A stretch of DNA of 64,000 nucleotides from Eutreptiella sp. 'Long Island Sound 2002' (GCA_964036045.1 OZ038392.1:35291330-35355329), one strand, 5' to 3'. Shown: positions 38,087 to 48,266, counted from the stretch's first letter. Numbers and translations are program-made. Notes: generated from the letters alone by a model not told the origin.

Positions 38087-38909
38087 CCCCTTCTTGGTTG
38101 GGGTGCTCCACTATTCAATGTACAACAAGTAGGTACAAGGTTTCAATCAGCGGTGCCAGTGGCAGCTGCATTTGTTATATAACCCATGGACGGCGAACCA
38201 CTAAAGATCAAAACCTGTGTGTTGCTGGGCTAGATGGTGCATGAAAAACGGCCACGCCCTCAAACTGCGTTTGTGTTGATGTGCCGCAGTGATTCACAGG
38301 GCCGTATAGCCTGATGCACTCCTTCGGCCTAACTATACGGCTTTCTGTTCTCCTGCTGGAGAGAAAAGGGGGAGGTAGACATTCATTGTGTTACGTGCGA
38401 GCTGACTAGGCTGCATAGCATGATAGCTATGTGTTTGTGGGAACATATGTCGGTTGAGGTGCCCGGTGCTTCGGTGGAAGCACCCTGGACTCCAGCTTCG
38501 CTGGTCCCAAGTTCGATCCCCACTGCCCGAGCCGCTAGAACCGGATTAAGCGGAGCGGCGGCTCGGGCAAAGGCAAGCAACGGGTGGGGTGGCAGCCTCC
38601 CATCGGGCGTGGGCGGTGGCAGGGCGCACTGCTGCAGGTGCCCGGGCACATTTTTGCTTGTGGATGATGGTGTACGATACTATAGCAGCTCAGTAAGAAA
38701 ATAGATCAGGCCAATGTGAATAATAAAAAAAGATATAAACGGGAGGGGCCCCAGTCCCCGGTCGGGCGAGGCCGGTGGGGGGGAGCACTGCTACAGGCCG
38801 GGTTCGAACCGGCGAATTACGTGACGACAGCTGACGATGTTAACCACTATACCACACTGCCTCCCATACTATCTTTGTGGGGGGAAACGTTCAAAACTTA
38901 GTGAGCAGT
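38087..38909 (-). other. LINE-gamma 3' UTR
   Basis: Contains, on the plus strand, the CCCCTTCTTGGTTGGGG block (38092 on) shared with LINE-beta ends, a private hairpin GCCGTATAG/CTATACGGC (38301-38341), the three-stem cluster (38466-38568) and a minus-strand tRNA-like module (38791-38865, T-stem GCCGG/CCGGC). The ORF2 stop is only about 45 bp from the module. Confidence 0.75.
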
Positions 38910-39585
38910 CTACAGGCTGAGACGTCGTTTTCTCGTATCGCTAACGTCAGTGCTGTAGGCACTGTCATTGTCACTGTCGTCGTCGGCGGTGACGGTGTCA
39001 GAGTCGCTATAATCTGATATGGTTCCCGACTCGTCAGAGTCAGATAAAGGCTCCAGGTCTAGTGATCTGATGATGTCATTTGCGGTGACGGAGGAAAGAC
39101 GTACTGCTGCTGGAGATTGAAAGATAATTTGTCGTGAGACTTCCGACAGATCATGAGTTGACGTAGCTGCAAAGCGTGCCTTCTTGAGAGGAGTGAACAG
39201 TGGTGCTGAAAAATCAGAAAAGGTGCTTGGTGTGTGCAGTATGGGGTGTAGTGGGCTGGAGAGGCGGCCTAGGTCCACCAGCCGGTCTGTCTCGTTGTTG
39301 CCCTCCACTGTGACATGGGACGGGACTTTGACCCATTTAATGGTTTTGTCTGGCTGGCTTAGTTCGCGGAGGAGTTGCTCCCAGATTTCGACATTGGACA
39401 CTGGGCCAGAGGAGCCTGGCCACCCGCGCAGTTTCCAGCGCCTGGCCGCACCGCTCGCACCTAGAATTACGTAGGAAGAATCAGAACAAAAGGCATACCG
39501 CCCAGGTGGCAATAATTGAATAGCGCGGAGCACTGCAAAGAGCTCTGCTGTGTTATTGGTTTGACGTAGGTGAACTGGAACGTAT
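38910..39585 (-). pseudogene. LINE-gamma RNase H second half and acidic tail
   Basis: Resumes after the TIR insertion at SAYVPVHLRQTNNTAEL (catalytic Glu), then FCSDSSYVILGA (Asp), KVPSHVTVEGN (His) and NETDRLVD (last Asp). The C-terminal ~130 residues are rich in Ser and Asp, with a basic end (TRKRRLSL). This half is open throughout. Its first half lies at 40919-41100. Confidence 0.85.
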
Positions 39586-39593
39586 GCAGAGAT
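39586..39593. repeat. 8-bp target-site duplication (left) of TIR element 1
   Basis: GCAGAGAT, matched by GCGGAGAT at 40911-40918 (one difference). Removing the element and one copy rejoins the two halves of the LINE RNase H in frame (DLLSISA to YVPVH). Confidence 0.88.
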
Positions 39594-39660
39594 CACGGGT
39601 GGGCCGTCCCCTCGCTTTTAGACGCGACTCCCCCCCAGTAGAAGTGGGCCGAAGGCCCCT

Positions 39661-39691
<31 letters not shown>

Positions 39692-40910
39692 CGGCTTTGG
39701 GGGGGGGGGGGCTAGCCGCCGAGGAGGGCTTCTCTAAGGGACTTGCTAGTCGCTGCTAGTTGCCGGGGGGGGAGGGGGGCTAGGAGAGGGGGTTAGCAAA
39801 GGTCTAGTTCAGTTTGGCAGAGGCGCGGTGGCCTAAGGGGTTACTCTACGACAACGGAGGCCTCCGATCTACCTCCTCACCAATGCAAAGGTGGTTGTAG
39901 GCGCCCACACCCCCTGCCTGGGGAGGGCCGTTTATATATGCTGTCCTCTCCGACACGGCCCGTCACACTGGAGAGCAGCTAGGTGCCTGGCAGGTTGCCC
40001 AGGCCTACGAGGCACCCGATTAGTTTTTTTTTTCCTTCGCGGTACACACAAGTACTGCTCTATGGGAATAGGTTTTTTTTTCCTTCGCCGTACACACAAG
40101 TACTGCTCTATGGCAATCAGTTTTTTTTCCCTTCGCCGTACACACAAGTACCGCTCTATAGTAGTAGGTTTTTTTTTCCTTTGCCATATACACTAATACA
40201 CCTCGTTGCGTCCCTTTTTTTTTCCATTTCGCCCACGGCTCACTTAAAAAGATCTCCCTCCGACGACGAGTCGGAATCAGAGACACGTATATTTCGCTGC
40301 TTTCGGGGCCGTGTCCATGACAACTCCACTTTCCTGCGCTGTCCTACACTCTCCAAAGGGCGTGTGCGCTCTGCACCTGATGACGCCTCTGTGGAGGAGG
40401 AGGAGGAGGAGGAGGAGGAGGAGGAGGAGGAGGAAGAGGAGGAGGAGGAGGAGGAGGAGGCAAGAAACACGGCAAAGACGTATCTAATGCAACAAAGCGT
40501 GGATTCAAAGATTGTCCCGGTTTCGTCAATAGCACCGGACGGTTGGGGCCCAAAAGAGGGCGGAAATGCTACATCACCCCTGCATTCTCGGGAGCCCAAC
40601 AAAGGGAACAAAATCAAAACTCAAAACCTAAGCCGGGGGTCACCATGATGCACCAGACAACAAAGCGTGGATTCAAAGATTGTCCAGGTTTCGTCAATAG
40701 CACCGGACGGTTGGGGCCCAAAAGAGGGCGGAAATGCTACATCACCCCTGCATTCTCGGGGGTCCCCAGCAAAGGGGACAAAACTTTCGGGCGCCTTCGG
40801 CGCCACCCTATGTATGGCTAGTAGCCATTGACCCTTGGTAACTAACTGGGCCCTGAGGGGGGAGGGGGGGGGGAGTCGCGTACCTTGACCGAGCAGACGG
40901 CCCACCCGTG
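39594..40910 (+). mobile_element. TIR DNA transposon, element 1 (1,317 bp)
   Basis: Ends are inverted copies of CACGGGTGGGCCGTC, then a less conserved ~11 bp, then ACGCGACTCCCCCCC (about 43 bp in all), with 8-bp target duplications. Inside: an inner inverted block CAGTAGAAGTGGGCC/AAGGCCCCTGG, 31 consecutive G (39661-39691), a tRNA-like D-arm (TGGCCTAAGGGGTTA near 39829), four CCTTCGC..TACACACAAGTA repeats (40035-40200), a GGA microsatellite (40394-40460) and two units of a 172-bp satellite (40499-40780). No transposase is recognised, so it is probably non-autonomous. 8-bp duplications fit hAT or P-like transposases, but the terminal bases do not settle it. Confidence 0.88.
40394..40460. repeat. 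GGA/GAG trinucleotide microsatellite
   Basis: About 22 GGA-type triplets with one AGA interruption, inside TIR element 1. It produces a poly-Glu frame that is not a gene. Confidence 0.95.
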
Positions 40911-40918
40911 GCGGAGAT
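40911..40918. repeat. 8-bp target-site duplication (right) of TIR element 1
   Basis: GCGGAGAT, partner of GCAGAGAT at 39586-39593. Confidence 0.85.
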
Positions 40919-41750
40919 GGACAATAAATCAGAGGAGAGAATTGCAGCACCTGCTACTCTACCAATGCCAGGAACTAACTCGGACGAGCCATCGGTGAAG
41001 ACTAGCGTGTAGCCTTCATTTGAAAGTGTGGGAAGCAACTGCTCCAGCTCTGATGCTCGTTCTTGTTTGCGTTCTAGTCGGCGGTGAGCCTTGGCCGCCG
41101 CCGGTGGGGGCGGGGCAGGGGGAGGGGTGATGATGAGGGATTGGTGTGCGAGGGCTCCATGTTGCAAAGATTCAATGCCCGCAATGAAAAGTTTTATTTG
41201 ATCCACAGAAATGTGTGTATAGCACCGCGCTTGTGCAGGTGAGCGCAGCACCACCAACCAGCGTTTTAAAAAGAATTGGAAGGTATGACGTGCCTCCGGA
41301 TTGTATTTTACAATGCAACGGACCAACCATGAGGCATAAATAGCAGTCCACGCAAGGATGCCAACAGGGGTTTGAAGTGAACTGGCTGGTTCACTGTCAA
41401 TCAGTCGTTGAATGCCTAGGACTCCCGAACCCCAATCTGGGAAGCATTTGGCTGTGGTGTCATAGGCCACTGGTAGGTACCGACAGTGTAGCAGGGATTG
41501 CCGTACTGTCTCTAGGGAGCCGTCTAGGGGACAACAGTTTTCGAGTGGCTTCCAGTTTGCCTGTCTGTGCCCGACTGGCAGGCGCTCCCACAGGGCATGG
41601 ACAAAGTCTTTCAAATCTGAAGGAAGATTGCAGCGCCACCATGCTTTCCATACTTTCTGTTCCTGCCCAGGCTCAAAATCATAGGGATAGGATACATAGC
41701 TCAGGAGCTTAGTGTCAATTTGACCCAGTACGATCTGTCTGGGAGTTCTA
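40919..41750 (-). pseudogene. LINE-gamma zinc finger and RNase H first half
   Basis: In sense order: WRCNLPSDLKDFVHALWERL, CCPLDGS and LLHCRYLP (zinc-binding region, about 41490-41640), the linker GILAWTAIYASW, a Pro-rich stretch, then YTLVFTDGSSELVPG (first RNase H Asp, about 40970-41010), cut off by TIR element 1. Reached from the upstream frame by a shift near 41750. Confidence 0.82.
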
Positions 41751-42530
41751 GGTATCTGTCTGGATACGCCCGTGGCAACGGTGGCTGTGATGTAGCTAGG
41801 TGCAGGATCGCCGCCCGATAGATGGGTTGCCAACTGGGTGCAAGCCGGGAGAAAAGGCTGTCGTCCTCCAGCAGGCTGCCCACTGTTAGGATGCCAGCTC
41901 GGATTAGCTGTGGGCAATAGTACGTTTGATTGTGCTGATTGCGAAATGCATGATGGTGCCAGAGCGGGGTGTCGTAGGCGAGCATAGAAAGGGGTGCTTG
42001 TGGGATGTGTTGCTTGAGCAACGAAAAGGCGCGGGCAGACCACGCTAGGTATGGCATGGTGTTCCACACCATGTTACTCCCCGTCTGGAAAGTGAATGTA
42101 GACGTGGTGTCGAGGACGATTCCATGTTTGATCCGAAAAGGCTGGAAGCCGCTGACAATAGTTGAAGAAATGAGTGAAGAATTGTTCAGGAAGCGTGCAA
42201 AAATCGTGGAAAATTGCCAATGTAGAAATTCCTTAGGTGCAGACAGCGCATAGCCTCCCTGCTGCTTGGGGAGGGAGAGAATGGGTTGCGTGATGCCCCA
42301 GGAATTGAGACGCAGAGATACGTGATAGATGAGTGTGAGTGTAGAGATAACGTTATCATCAGCAAAGACTGCCCTGGCAGGGTGCACCAACAGGGGAAGT
42401 ATCCAGAGCTTCAAGAGCTCTATTCGCTCCGGGAGGGACAGTTCCCATGAACGCATGGAGTAGGCTCTGCCCAGTGCCTTGTTCAGTGCGAGGGAAAAGG
42501 ACTGTTCTGGGGTGACATGTCCCAGCAGGA
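41751..42530 (-). pseudogene. LINE-gamma RT thumb and connection
   Basis: Begins with KYLGILLGHVTPEQSF, followed by LPERIELLKLWILPLL, NSWGITQPIL, DTPLWHHHAFRN and TYYCPQLI. These match LINE-beta and LINE-alpha blocks in the same order. One-base shifts at both ends separate it from neighbouring parts. Confidence 0.8.
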
Positions 42531-43244
42531 TCCCCAGATATTTGTCTTCTGGATAGGTATGCCCAACTGTGTGAGTGCAGCCTGCAGTTGTGGAGGCCAT
42601 TCCCCTTTCAGAAGAATGGCTGAATTGCCTTTGTTCATTTTTAAGCCGGTATGTGCAGTGAAGCAAGACATTTCTGTCATGATCAGTATCAAAATTGCGT
42701 GAGCTTCATCAGGCGGCAGTGTAATGATGATAAGTAAATCGTATGCATATAAAAGAATGGAGACATGTGGTGAAATAGCAGTGAGTTTCAGAGCCAGAGG
42801 CGAAATGAGCATGGCGAACATCGAGGGGGAGAGTGGGCAGCCTTGTCTCACCCCTGATGTTGGGTTTATGGGATATTGCTTGAAGGGTATGCCGTGTATG
42901 ACAGGTATGATCTGAGCCGTGAACAATGCAAGTAATAATCGTGTGACATCTGAAGGCAAGGTCATCATTTCGAAAAAGGCCTGGGAATAGGCGTGGGGGA
43001 CCGAATCAAAGGCTTTCTGAAAGTCAATAGGAACAAAACAGCCTTGTGTCATGGACGACCATGAGTCAAACGCCTGCCAAACTGTGTTCCGGATGTAACG
43101 ACCTTTGATAAAGCCTGACTGGTGCATTGGTGTGACAGCAGAAACAAGGTCTTGCAATTGCAAAAGCAGGATAGCGGATGTCCACTTGTGGCAGCAGTTT
43201 TGCAGGACTAGCGGCCTGAGGTCTGCAACACCCACACTGCCCAA
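42531..43244 (-). pseudogene. LINE-gamma RT palm with mutated YADD box
   Basis: Reads VADLRPLVLQNCCHKW, SGFIKGRYI, FVPIDFQKAFDSVPH (block A Asp present), TSGVRQGCPLSPSMFAMLISP (block B) and LLYAYDLLII. The expected YADD is YAYD: the first Asp codon is TAC (plus-strand 42741-42743). Loss of that metal-binding Asp would abolish polymerase activity. Confidence 0.85.
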
Positions 43245-43990
43245 TGCTTTTGGGGATGGGGTTGAGAATGGCCTGAGACCACTCTGGGTTCAATTCTCCC
43301 GTGTTTAAAATATGCTGATAGATGTCATGCATCAGAGGAACAAAAAACTCTCGGAAGGCTGAGTAGATGGAGGCCTGCGCTTCATCTGCACCTGGTGCAG
43401 AGTTTTTGCTGAGGCCGTCCAGTGCGTACTCCACTAGGTCTTGCGTCGGGGAGCGTACCAGCATGCTCACCATCAGAGGCATGTTTTTGTCGAAAAAAAT
43501 TGCGAGAGGTAGTGTTTGCATTCCGGGACGGATGCACCCTCTGCTCGCATGGTCTGCTGCCAGTATTGGACTATCTTTGCGGCGAATGCCTCTGGATCCT
43601 GTATGATGTGTCCGAATTTGTTTCTCAAATTGTGTAACTTACGTTTGTGCTGAAGCTGCTTGACAAGCCTCCAGGCGTCTTGTTTTCTTCTCCAAGGATG
43701 CAGAGTGTATGGATCGTCTAGCACAGTCCTCAGCTTTTGCAGCACAATTTGACGTGTTCTGTCTGTATTTTCTTGCTCAGCAAGTGCTGTGAGGATGGAG
43801 TAGGCGGATGATGGTGATGTGGTGTTGTAGCCTCGCGCGCGAAGCAAGTCCCAGGCACCTGGCGAGAGCTGTTGCACTGTAGAGTCCACAAGGAGTGCTT
43901 GAATTTCAGAAAAACCGTGCTCTGCCCTGTGCTTTGCTTCAAAGTGGAGTGCAGAAGAGCGTATGAGGGAGAGCGCATCGGCCCAGCGTG
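43245..43990 (-). pseudogene. LINE-gamma ORF2 linker and RT fingers
   Basis: Open from KVKARWADALSL through PGAWDLLRARGY and LRNKFGHIIQDPEAFA; after a shift at a 7-base T-run (43491-43497) it reads LDGLSKNSAPGADE and LNPEWSQAILNPIPK. It is the region between endonuclease and palm. A second shift near 43255 leads to the palm frame. Confidence 0.75.
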
Positions 43991-45021
43991 CCTTAACCTT
44001 CCGTGGGGATAGCCTCTAGTTTCTCCCCAACGGCTGAAACTGTGACGGCATAGGACAGAAATGTGGTTGGACAGCGTTTCAGCTTGTTGGCGTGACGCTT
44101 GAGGGGCGCGATGCGGGCAACAACAACTTTGTGGTCGGAGCCGCCCAAAAATGTGCAATAGCAATCAAGTAGGTTCTGAAGGTAGGAAGAGGGGAGCAAA
44201 ATTCGATCAATGTGTCTCCGTCTATCGGGCAGAACGGCGCTTTCATTAGGAGAGATGTCGGGCTGTGAGGGGGCTTGAGACAGCCGTGGAAAACCGCAGG
44301 TGTAGCCTTCGAGGGGAAGGTCGTCAAGTCGGCCTTCATGGAGCGCCCAATAGGCATCCATCACGTGGTGACTGCTGACAAATTCTGCCTCTGCAACACG
44401 CGCCTTGACAGTGTCTGGGGGCTCAGACCCCAGGTGTGGCGAGGCGACATCACGAATAGGGAGCATGACGGAGTTATGGTCTAACCGAAAAATAGTGTCA
44501 TTGTGCAGCCAGCCTGGCGACAGAGCCGTCACCTACTCCCACTGTTGTAGGCGGATGTCTGCTTGATGATGAAAATGCGAAACCAGGAAGATATGAACAT
44601 TGCCATCTGGGTCAGCCAGGCTTGCATGTAAAAACCGTGGGTGGAAGGACCATGAGCTGATCAAGGTCCAGTTTTTGTGGTATAAGAGAGCTACAGCCCC
44701 GCGGGCACGGGGGGTGCCACAGAGCTGTGAATTGCAGATAAAGCTGATGCCTTTGTCCGAAAAGCGCTGTATTGCGGTTGCAACATCATCTGGTGTCTAG
44801 AGATGCGGCTCTTGTATCCCCATAACCTGGATGTTGTTTCCGTGAAAGAACCTGGTGATTTCAATATGGCGAGAGACCTCAGTGACGGAGTCTTTAGTGA
44901 AAATACCATTCGCATTGAAAGTGCAAAATTTAGCGCCTGAAAAGGAATACGGTGGGGGGCTGTGTGCAAGGGGCTTGGACAGTGGGGGGGGGGGTGAACG
45001 ACACGTTGAGAGCGTAGTCAT
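43991..45021 (-). pseudogene. LINE-gamma APE-type endonuclease
   Basis: ATG at 45019-45021, 5 nt after the ORF1 stop. Blocks: FCTFNANGIF (first Asn), MGIQEPHL (catalytic Glu), RARGAVALLYHKN, RRRHIDRILLPSS and LGGSDHKVVVARI (SDH). In-frame TAGs at 44797-44799 (right after QEPHL) and 44533-44535 (after QQWE) interrupt an otherwise open frame; it is shifted at its end near 43993. The nick-making enzyme of target-primed reverse transcription, now inactive. Confidence 0.82.
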
Positions 45022-45026
45022 GGTTG

Positions 45027-46547
45027 CTAGGTGTTAGAACGTGCAGCATTGGCATAGGTGAAAGATCTGTTGTCCGAGCGGTTCTGCCGTGAGGACTGAG
45101 AATCTTTGCGCATGCGTTGATGCTCTGACATGGACACAATTGTCATTGTGATATTTTTTGATGCGTCACATAACAGTTTATTGGAAAAGTCATCAGGGAA
45201 CTCGCCCTCGATGCGCCATGCCGTACAGTTAAATTTCCCCGGATTCCAGATGCTTGGGGCGACAGTCTGGGCGGGGACACCAGCGTCATTCAAGAATTTT
45301 AACCACTCAGCGTCATTGAAACGGATCGGTACGTTGTAAACGACCATATCCTGTGTGACGGTGGACTGCCTGGAAGAGGTGGAAGAGGTAGAGAGACAGG
45401 ACTCCGAGTCAGAGCTGCTCAGACCGTTGAACCATTCCCCTGTTTTTTCGCTTTTCAAAAGGATGCCTGCTGCACGAAATTCGACTAGTGGGCCAGCCAG
45501 AAAGGCTGCCACGGTATTCTCATCGCGCAGGCCAAGGCGCAGTTTGTTGAAACCTGCCACCTGGAGTGGGAAAAGGGATTGATCGATAAGGTGGTCCTTA
45601 AGGACTTTGTGAACATAGGCCCAAAAGGACGTGGCATATTGCTCCTTGTGAGTTTTTTTGTAAAACAGTTCCAAAACGAGCTCACAATCCCCGTAGGGCT
45701 CTCCTTCATAGACTGAGATGGGCATTGATGCAAAGAAAGCCAGCTTTGAAAAATCACGAATCAAATTAGCATGCTTGACCTCATCCATGTCGTAACAGAA
45801 AACTTTGGATCTCCCTCCAGGGGAGGAGGTTGTAGGACGCACATTGACAGGACCAGGAACATTTCGACAGTTTTTTCCGGTAATTCCCAATTTCCCAAAA
45901 ATAAACGCGACGTCTTTTTCGTGCACATGAATAGCCGGCGTGTTGGGCGCAGCCTCAGGGAGGGAGATGGTCTGGCGTTCCAGCGAGACTCCCCTGGTCA
46001 TGAGTCGGACAGAGTTCAGCAAAGGTTTGAGTTGTAATGATACAGACTTTTGTGTAACACTGGCAATGACATAAAGCCTTTTTGTACCGCTGGCAGAGAC
46101 AGCCGCATGAGAGAGACGGTTGATGGAGGCGAAGGATAAAGGTAGTCGTTCATGCAGTTTTTCGGACCATTGGTGGAAAGAAAAAGATTGATTTGGAAAT
46201 TCGATGAGAAAGTCGATTTGCTTCAGGGGGCCATATGAGTGGAGTTTGGAAGAGAAAATTTTAGAGAACTGTGATATCTCCGAATCTTTGAGCGAGATGA
46301 GCAGATTCAGTTCGTTGCTAGGCAGAACAGACGGAAGCAAATCGGCCGGAATCTGATCGAGACCTTTCCACGACTGAAGCTTACCTTCAGTGGTGAATCT
46401 TACGGAGGACTGTAACACTGTGGGAGGTGTCTGGTCCCAGCCAAATTGTAGCATGAGCTGCATTTGTTCATCCGTGTGCAGTGGATCTTCCTCATCAGGT
46501 TTTAGAGCGTCGGCCTGGGCCTTTCGCATTTTCTCCACTGTGTTCAT
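45027..46547 (-). CDS. LINE-gamma ORF1 protein (506 aa)
   Basis: Intact frame from ATG 46547 to TAG 45027. The N-terminus is acidic/Lys-rich; the middle contains SINRLSHAAVSASGTKR and HEKDVAFIFGKLGITGKN; a Ser-rich hinge lies near residues 390-410. The last ~100 residues resemble a small RNA-binding fold (TQDMVVYNVPIRFNDAEWLK, then KFNCTAWRIEGEFPDDF) followed by a basic SRQNRSDNRSFTYANAARS tail. Position directly upstream of ORF2, with a 5-nt gap, identifies it as ORF1. It would coat the LINE RNA. Its lack of frameshifts contrasts with the decayed ORF2. Confidence 0.75.
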   Translation of the reverse strand: MNTVEKMRKAQADALKPDEEDPLHTDEQMQLMLQFGWDQTPPTVLQSSVRFTTEGKLQSWKGLDQIPADLLPSVLPSNELNLLISLKDSEISQFSKIFSSKLHSYGPLKQIDFLIEFPNQSFSFHQWSEKLHERLPLSFASINRLSHAAVSASGTKRLYVIASVTQKSVSLQLKPLLNSVRLMTRGVSLERQTISLPEAAPNTPAIHVHEKDVAFIFGKLGITGKNCRNVPGPVNVRPTTSSPGGRSKVFCYDMDEVKHANLIRDFSKLAFFASMPISVYEGEPYGDCELVLELFYKKTHKEQYATSFWAYVHKVLKDHLIDQSLFPLQVAGFNKLRLGLRDENTVAAFLAGPLVEFRAAGILLKSEKTGEWFNGLSSSDSESCLSTSSTSSRQSTVTQDMVVYNVPIRFNDAEWLKFLNDAGVPAQTVAPSIWNPGKFNCTAWRIEGEFPDDFSNKLLCDASKNITMTIVSMSEHQRMRKDSQSSRQNRSDNRSFTYANAARSNT

Positions 46548-46789
46548 GTTGTCGTGGCTCAGGCCTCCAGCCGCCTAGTTTGTGGAAGGGCCCACCCTAA
46601 CACGGACAAGTGGCTCTTTCAAAAGTGGCGTCCGCAGGTAAACATTGGGGAGGTTTTGACCGCCACCCCAGGGGGGGGGGGGCGAACCCCTCGGACTCGA
46701 CCCGATCATGTCGTACCTCATACCAAGACAGGGAAGAAATGGTAAAAGTGATACGACTTGAGTGTTTGTTCTTAAAGATTTCCTTGACA

Positions 46790-46876
46790 CTCCAAAGTGT
46801 GCAGGCAAAAGCCGCACCCCTCACAATGCATGCACCACAGGTACACGGTCTTGTGACATTGGCCACACACATAGGG
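46790..46876 (-). other. Cys-rich finger-like segment
   Basis: The minus strand reads MCGQCHKTVYLW, CMHCEGCGFCLHTLEC and then a stop at 46775-46790. Eight Cys and two His in 32 residues suggest a zinc-binding module. It lies between ORF1 and the upstream coding stretch. It could be an exon or a degraded N-terminal part of a LINE protein. Confidence 0.35.
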
Positions 46877-46909
46877 TGACCAAAAGAGATTTAGGCAATG
46901 CCAATTCCT

Positions 46910-47624
46910 CCGATGCACCTCCATGGGTGTAGCAACAGTAGTAGACTCGGACCCAACATCACTGGGTGCCTTCTAAGCAAGCGTGGAGACAGTTGCGTCG
47001 CTATTGGTATCACTACTGGCCACCACCTTCTTGCGGCTTTTTGGAACTGCCTTTTTTTTGGGGGATGCAAGTTTCTGTGAGTGGTGGGCGTTGGATGCAA
47101 AACACAACCAACCATACCATGAACACGCCTCTTTTTACGCACACACGAAGGGGTGCCGCAGGGGGTGTGGGGTCAAGTTCACGGAGCCCAATCGGGACAG
47201 CGGACAACCATTAGTAGGTCATTTCATATGTTCGGGTGCTAGGCACCTTGTTTGTGGTAATTTGGGTGAGGCGACCTTGAGCCGTCATTGGCTCATCGTC
47301 AACCTTCGGGCTCGTGAATTCTCCAGTGGAGTTCGGATCATCGGGGTTAGTTGGTAGGTCACTCGCAAGAACCACCGTATTGGTGGTAGGAGATGCATAG
47401 GGCACACTATCCAGCGGTACCATAGGTACCTCACAGCTGCCATAGGTACCTCACAGCTGCCTTGGTTATGCACATCCGAGTCTCCAGTGGAGTCTGCATC
47501 ATAGGGGCTAGTTGGCGGGTCAATGGCAAGAACCACCGTATTGGCGGTAGGAAGTGTGAAAGGGACACTCTCCGACGTTACCATAGGTGCCTCGTAGCTG
47601 CCGGCATCGTCGTGGCTATTTGCA
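46910..47624 (-). pseudogene. Upstream coding remnant with internal repeat
   Basis: Minus-strand frames hold a twice-repeated ~45-residue unit (SVPFTLPTANTVVLAIDPP; SVPYASPTTNTVVLASDLP) and, nearer 46910-47060, a Lys-rich segment (SPKKKAVPKSRKKVVASS) with one in-frame TAG. An exact short tandem duplication lies at 47422-47463 (CATAGGTACCTCACAGCTGC twice). Joins between segments need frame changes or introns. Unknown protein. Confidence 0.4.
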
Positions 47625-48266
47625 TCAGGTACAGCAGTATCCATCATATCCACTATGTAGCAGATTTTGGGTGGACTCAGCGGAATCATCCACTGCAGTT
47701 TTAGAGCGCTTCGGGTCCCGCGTGGGGGTGTACACAATCTTGCCGATGTGCGCATTGAGCTGTTTCCTCTTGTCGCGTAAGATGCGATGTTGATTTTGTA
47801 TGATGTCCTTTTGAAGCTCAGAGTATTCGACAATAGAAATTTCGTTAGAGTTGATGAGCTGCACCAGACTATTCTGTGAGGTGGCAACCTGTGTCGTAAG
47901 TGTGTCCCATTGCGCCTTTAATTGATCTTTGGCCTTTTGCGATGCGTTGTGACTGATGGCGGTGTACTGCTGTTCAACTTCTTGTAGTTGAGAAATTAGC
48001 TCGAATAGTTGGCCACAGGCAACACCAAGTGGGGAATCTTTCTCAGAATCAAATTGTTTAGCGATCATGCGCAAAGCCAGAAGCGAGTCCGCACGAGTGC
48101 TTACCAATGTTGATCTCGATTGTTGATTGTCAGGGATGTCAGGCAGGCCTTCAAGCTGTTTGTCCAGATCAGCGATGTGCGCACACAGTTCAACGACATT
48201 GTGCTCAGCAGAGAGTTGGAGTCCCCTATCGACAGGGTCGTCGACTTGCATCTCAACGTTGGACAT
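47625..48266 (-). CDS. Coiled-coil protein upstream of LINE-gamma ORF1 (213 aa)
   Basis: From ATG 48266. It is predicted to be largely helical, with heptad-like segments (VVELCAHIADLDKQLEGL; LFELISQLQEVEQQYTAI; SEYSELQKDIIQNQHRI region) and a basic end. The stop TGA of the preceding frame directly abuts this ATG (TGAATG). It may be an oligomerising ORF1-like protein of LINE-gamma or a host gene exon. Confidence 0.5.
   Translation of the reverse strand: MSNVEMQVDDPVDRGLQLSAEHNVVELCAHIADLDKQLEGLPDIPDNQQSRSTLVSTRADSLLALRMIAKQFDSEKDSPLGVACGQLFELISQLQEVEQQYTAISHNASQKAKDQLKAQWDTLTTQVATSQNSLVQLINSNEISIVEYSELQKDIIQNQHRILRDKRKQLNAHIGKIVYTPTRDPKRSKTAVDDSAESTQNLLHSGYDGYCCT

Larger units (their letters stand above)
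38087..46547 (-). mobile_element. LINE-gamma, both ORFs, interrupted by a TIR transposon
   Basis: Minus-strand LINE with ORF1 (46547-45027), ORF2 beginning 5 nt after the ORF1 stop, APE endonuclease, RT, zinc finger, RNase H split by insertion at 39594-40910, a Ser/Asp-rich tail ending at 38910, and a 3' UTR with the same tRNA-like module, hairpin cluster and CCCCTTCTTGGTTGGGGTG block as LINE-beta. ORF2 has at least five one-base shifts, many at homopolymers, and the RT catalytic box is mutated. More coding sequence upstream, to 48623, may also belong to it. Confidence 0.88.

Noticed and set aside
38301-38341. Rho-independent terminator
   Set aside because: The hairpin lacks a proper T-run and lies in a eukaryotic LINE 3' UTR.
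40394-40460. Poly-Glu protein
   Set aside because: Product of the GGA microsatellite inside a non-coding TIR transposon.
4765-44799. Reassigned UAG (for example UAG = Gln) in the host
   Set aside because: Long intact frames such as 22355-24682 (775 codons) and RT 8870-11332 contain no internal TAG, whereas a reassigned codon should be frequent.
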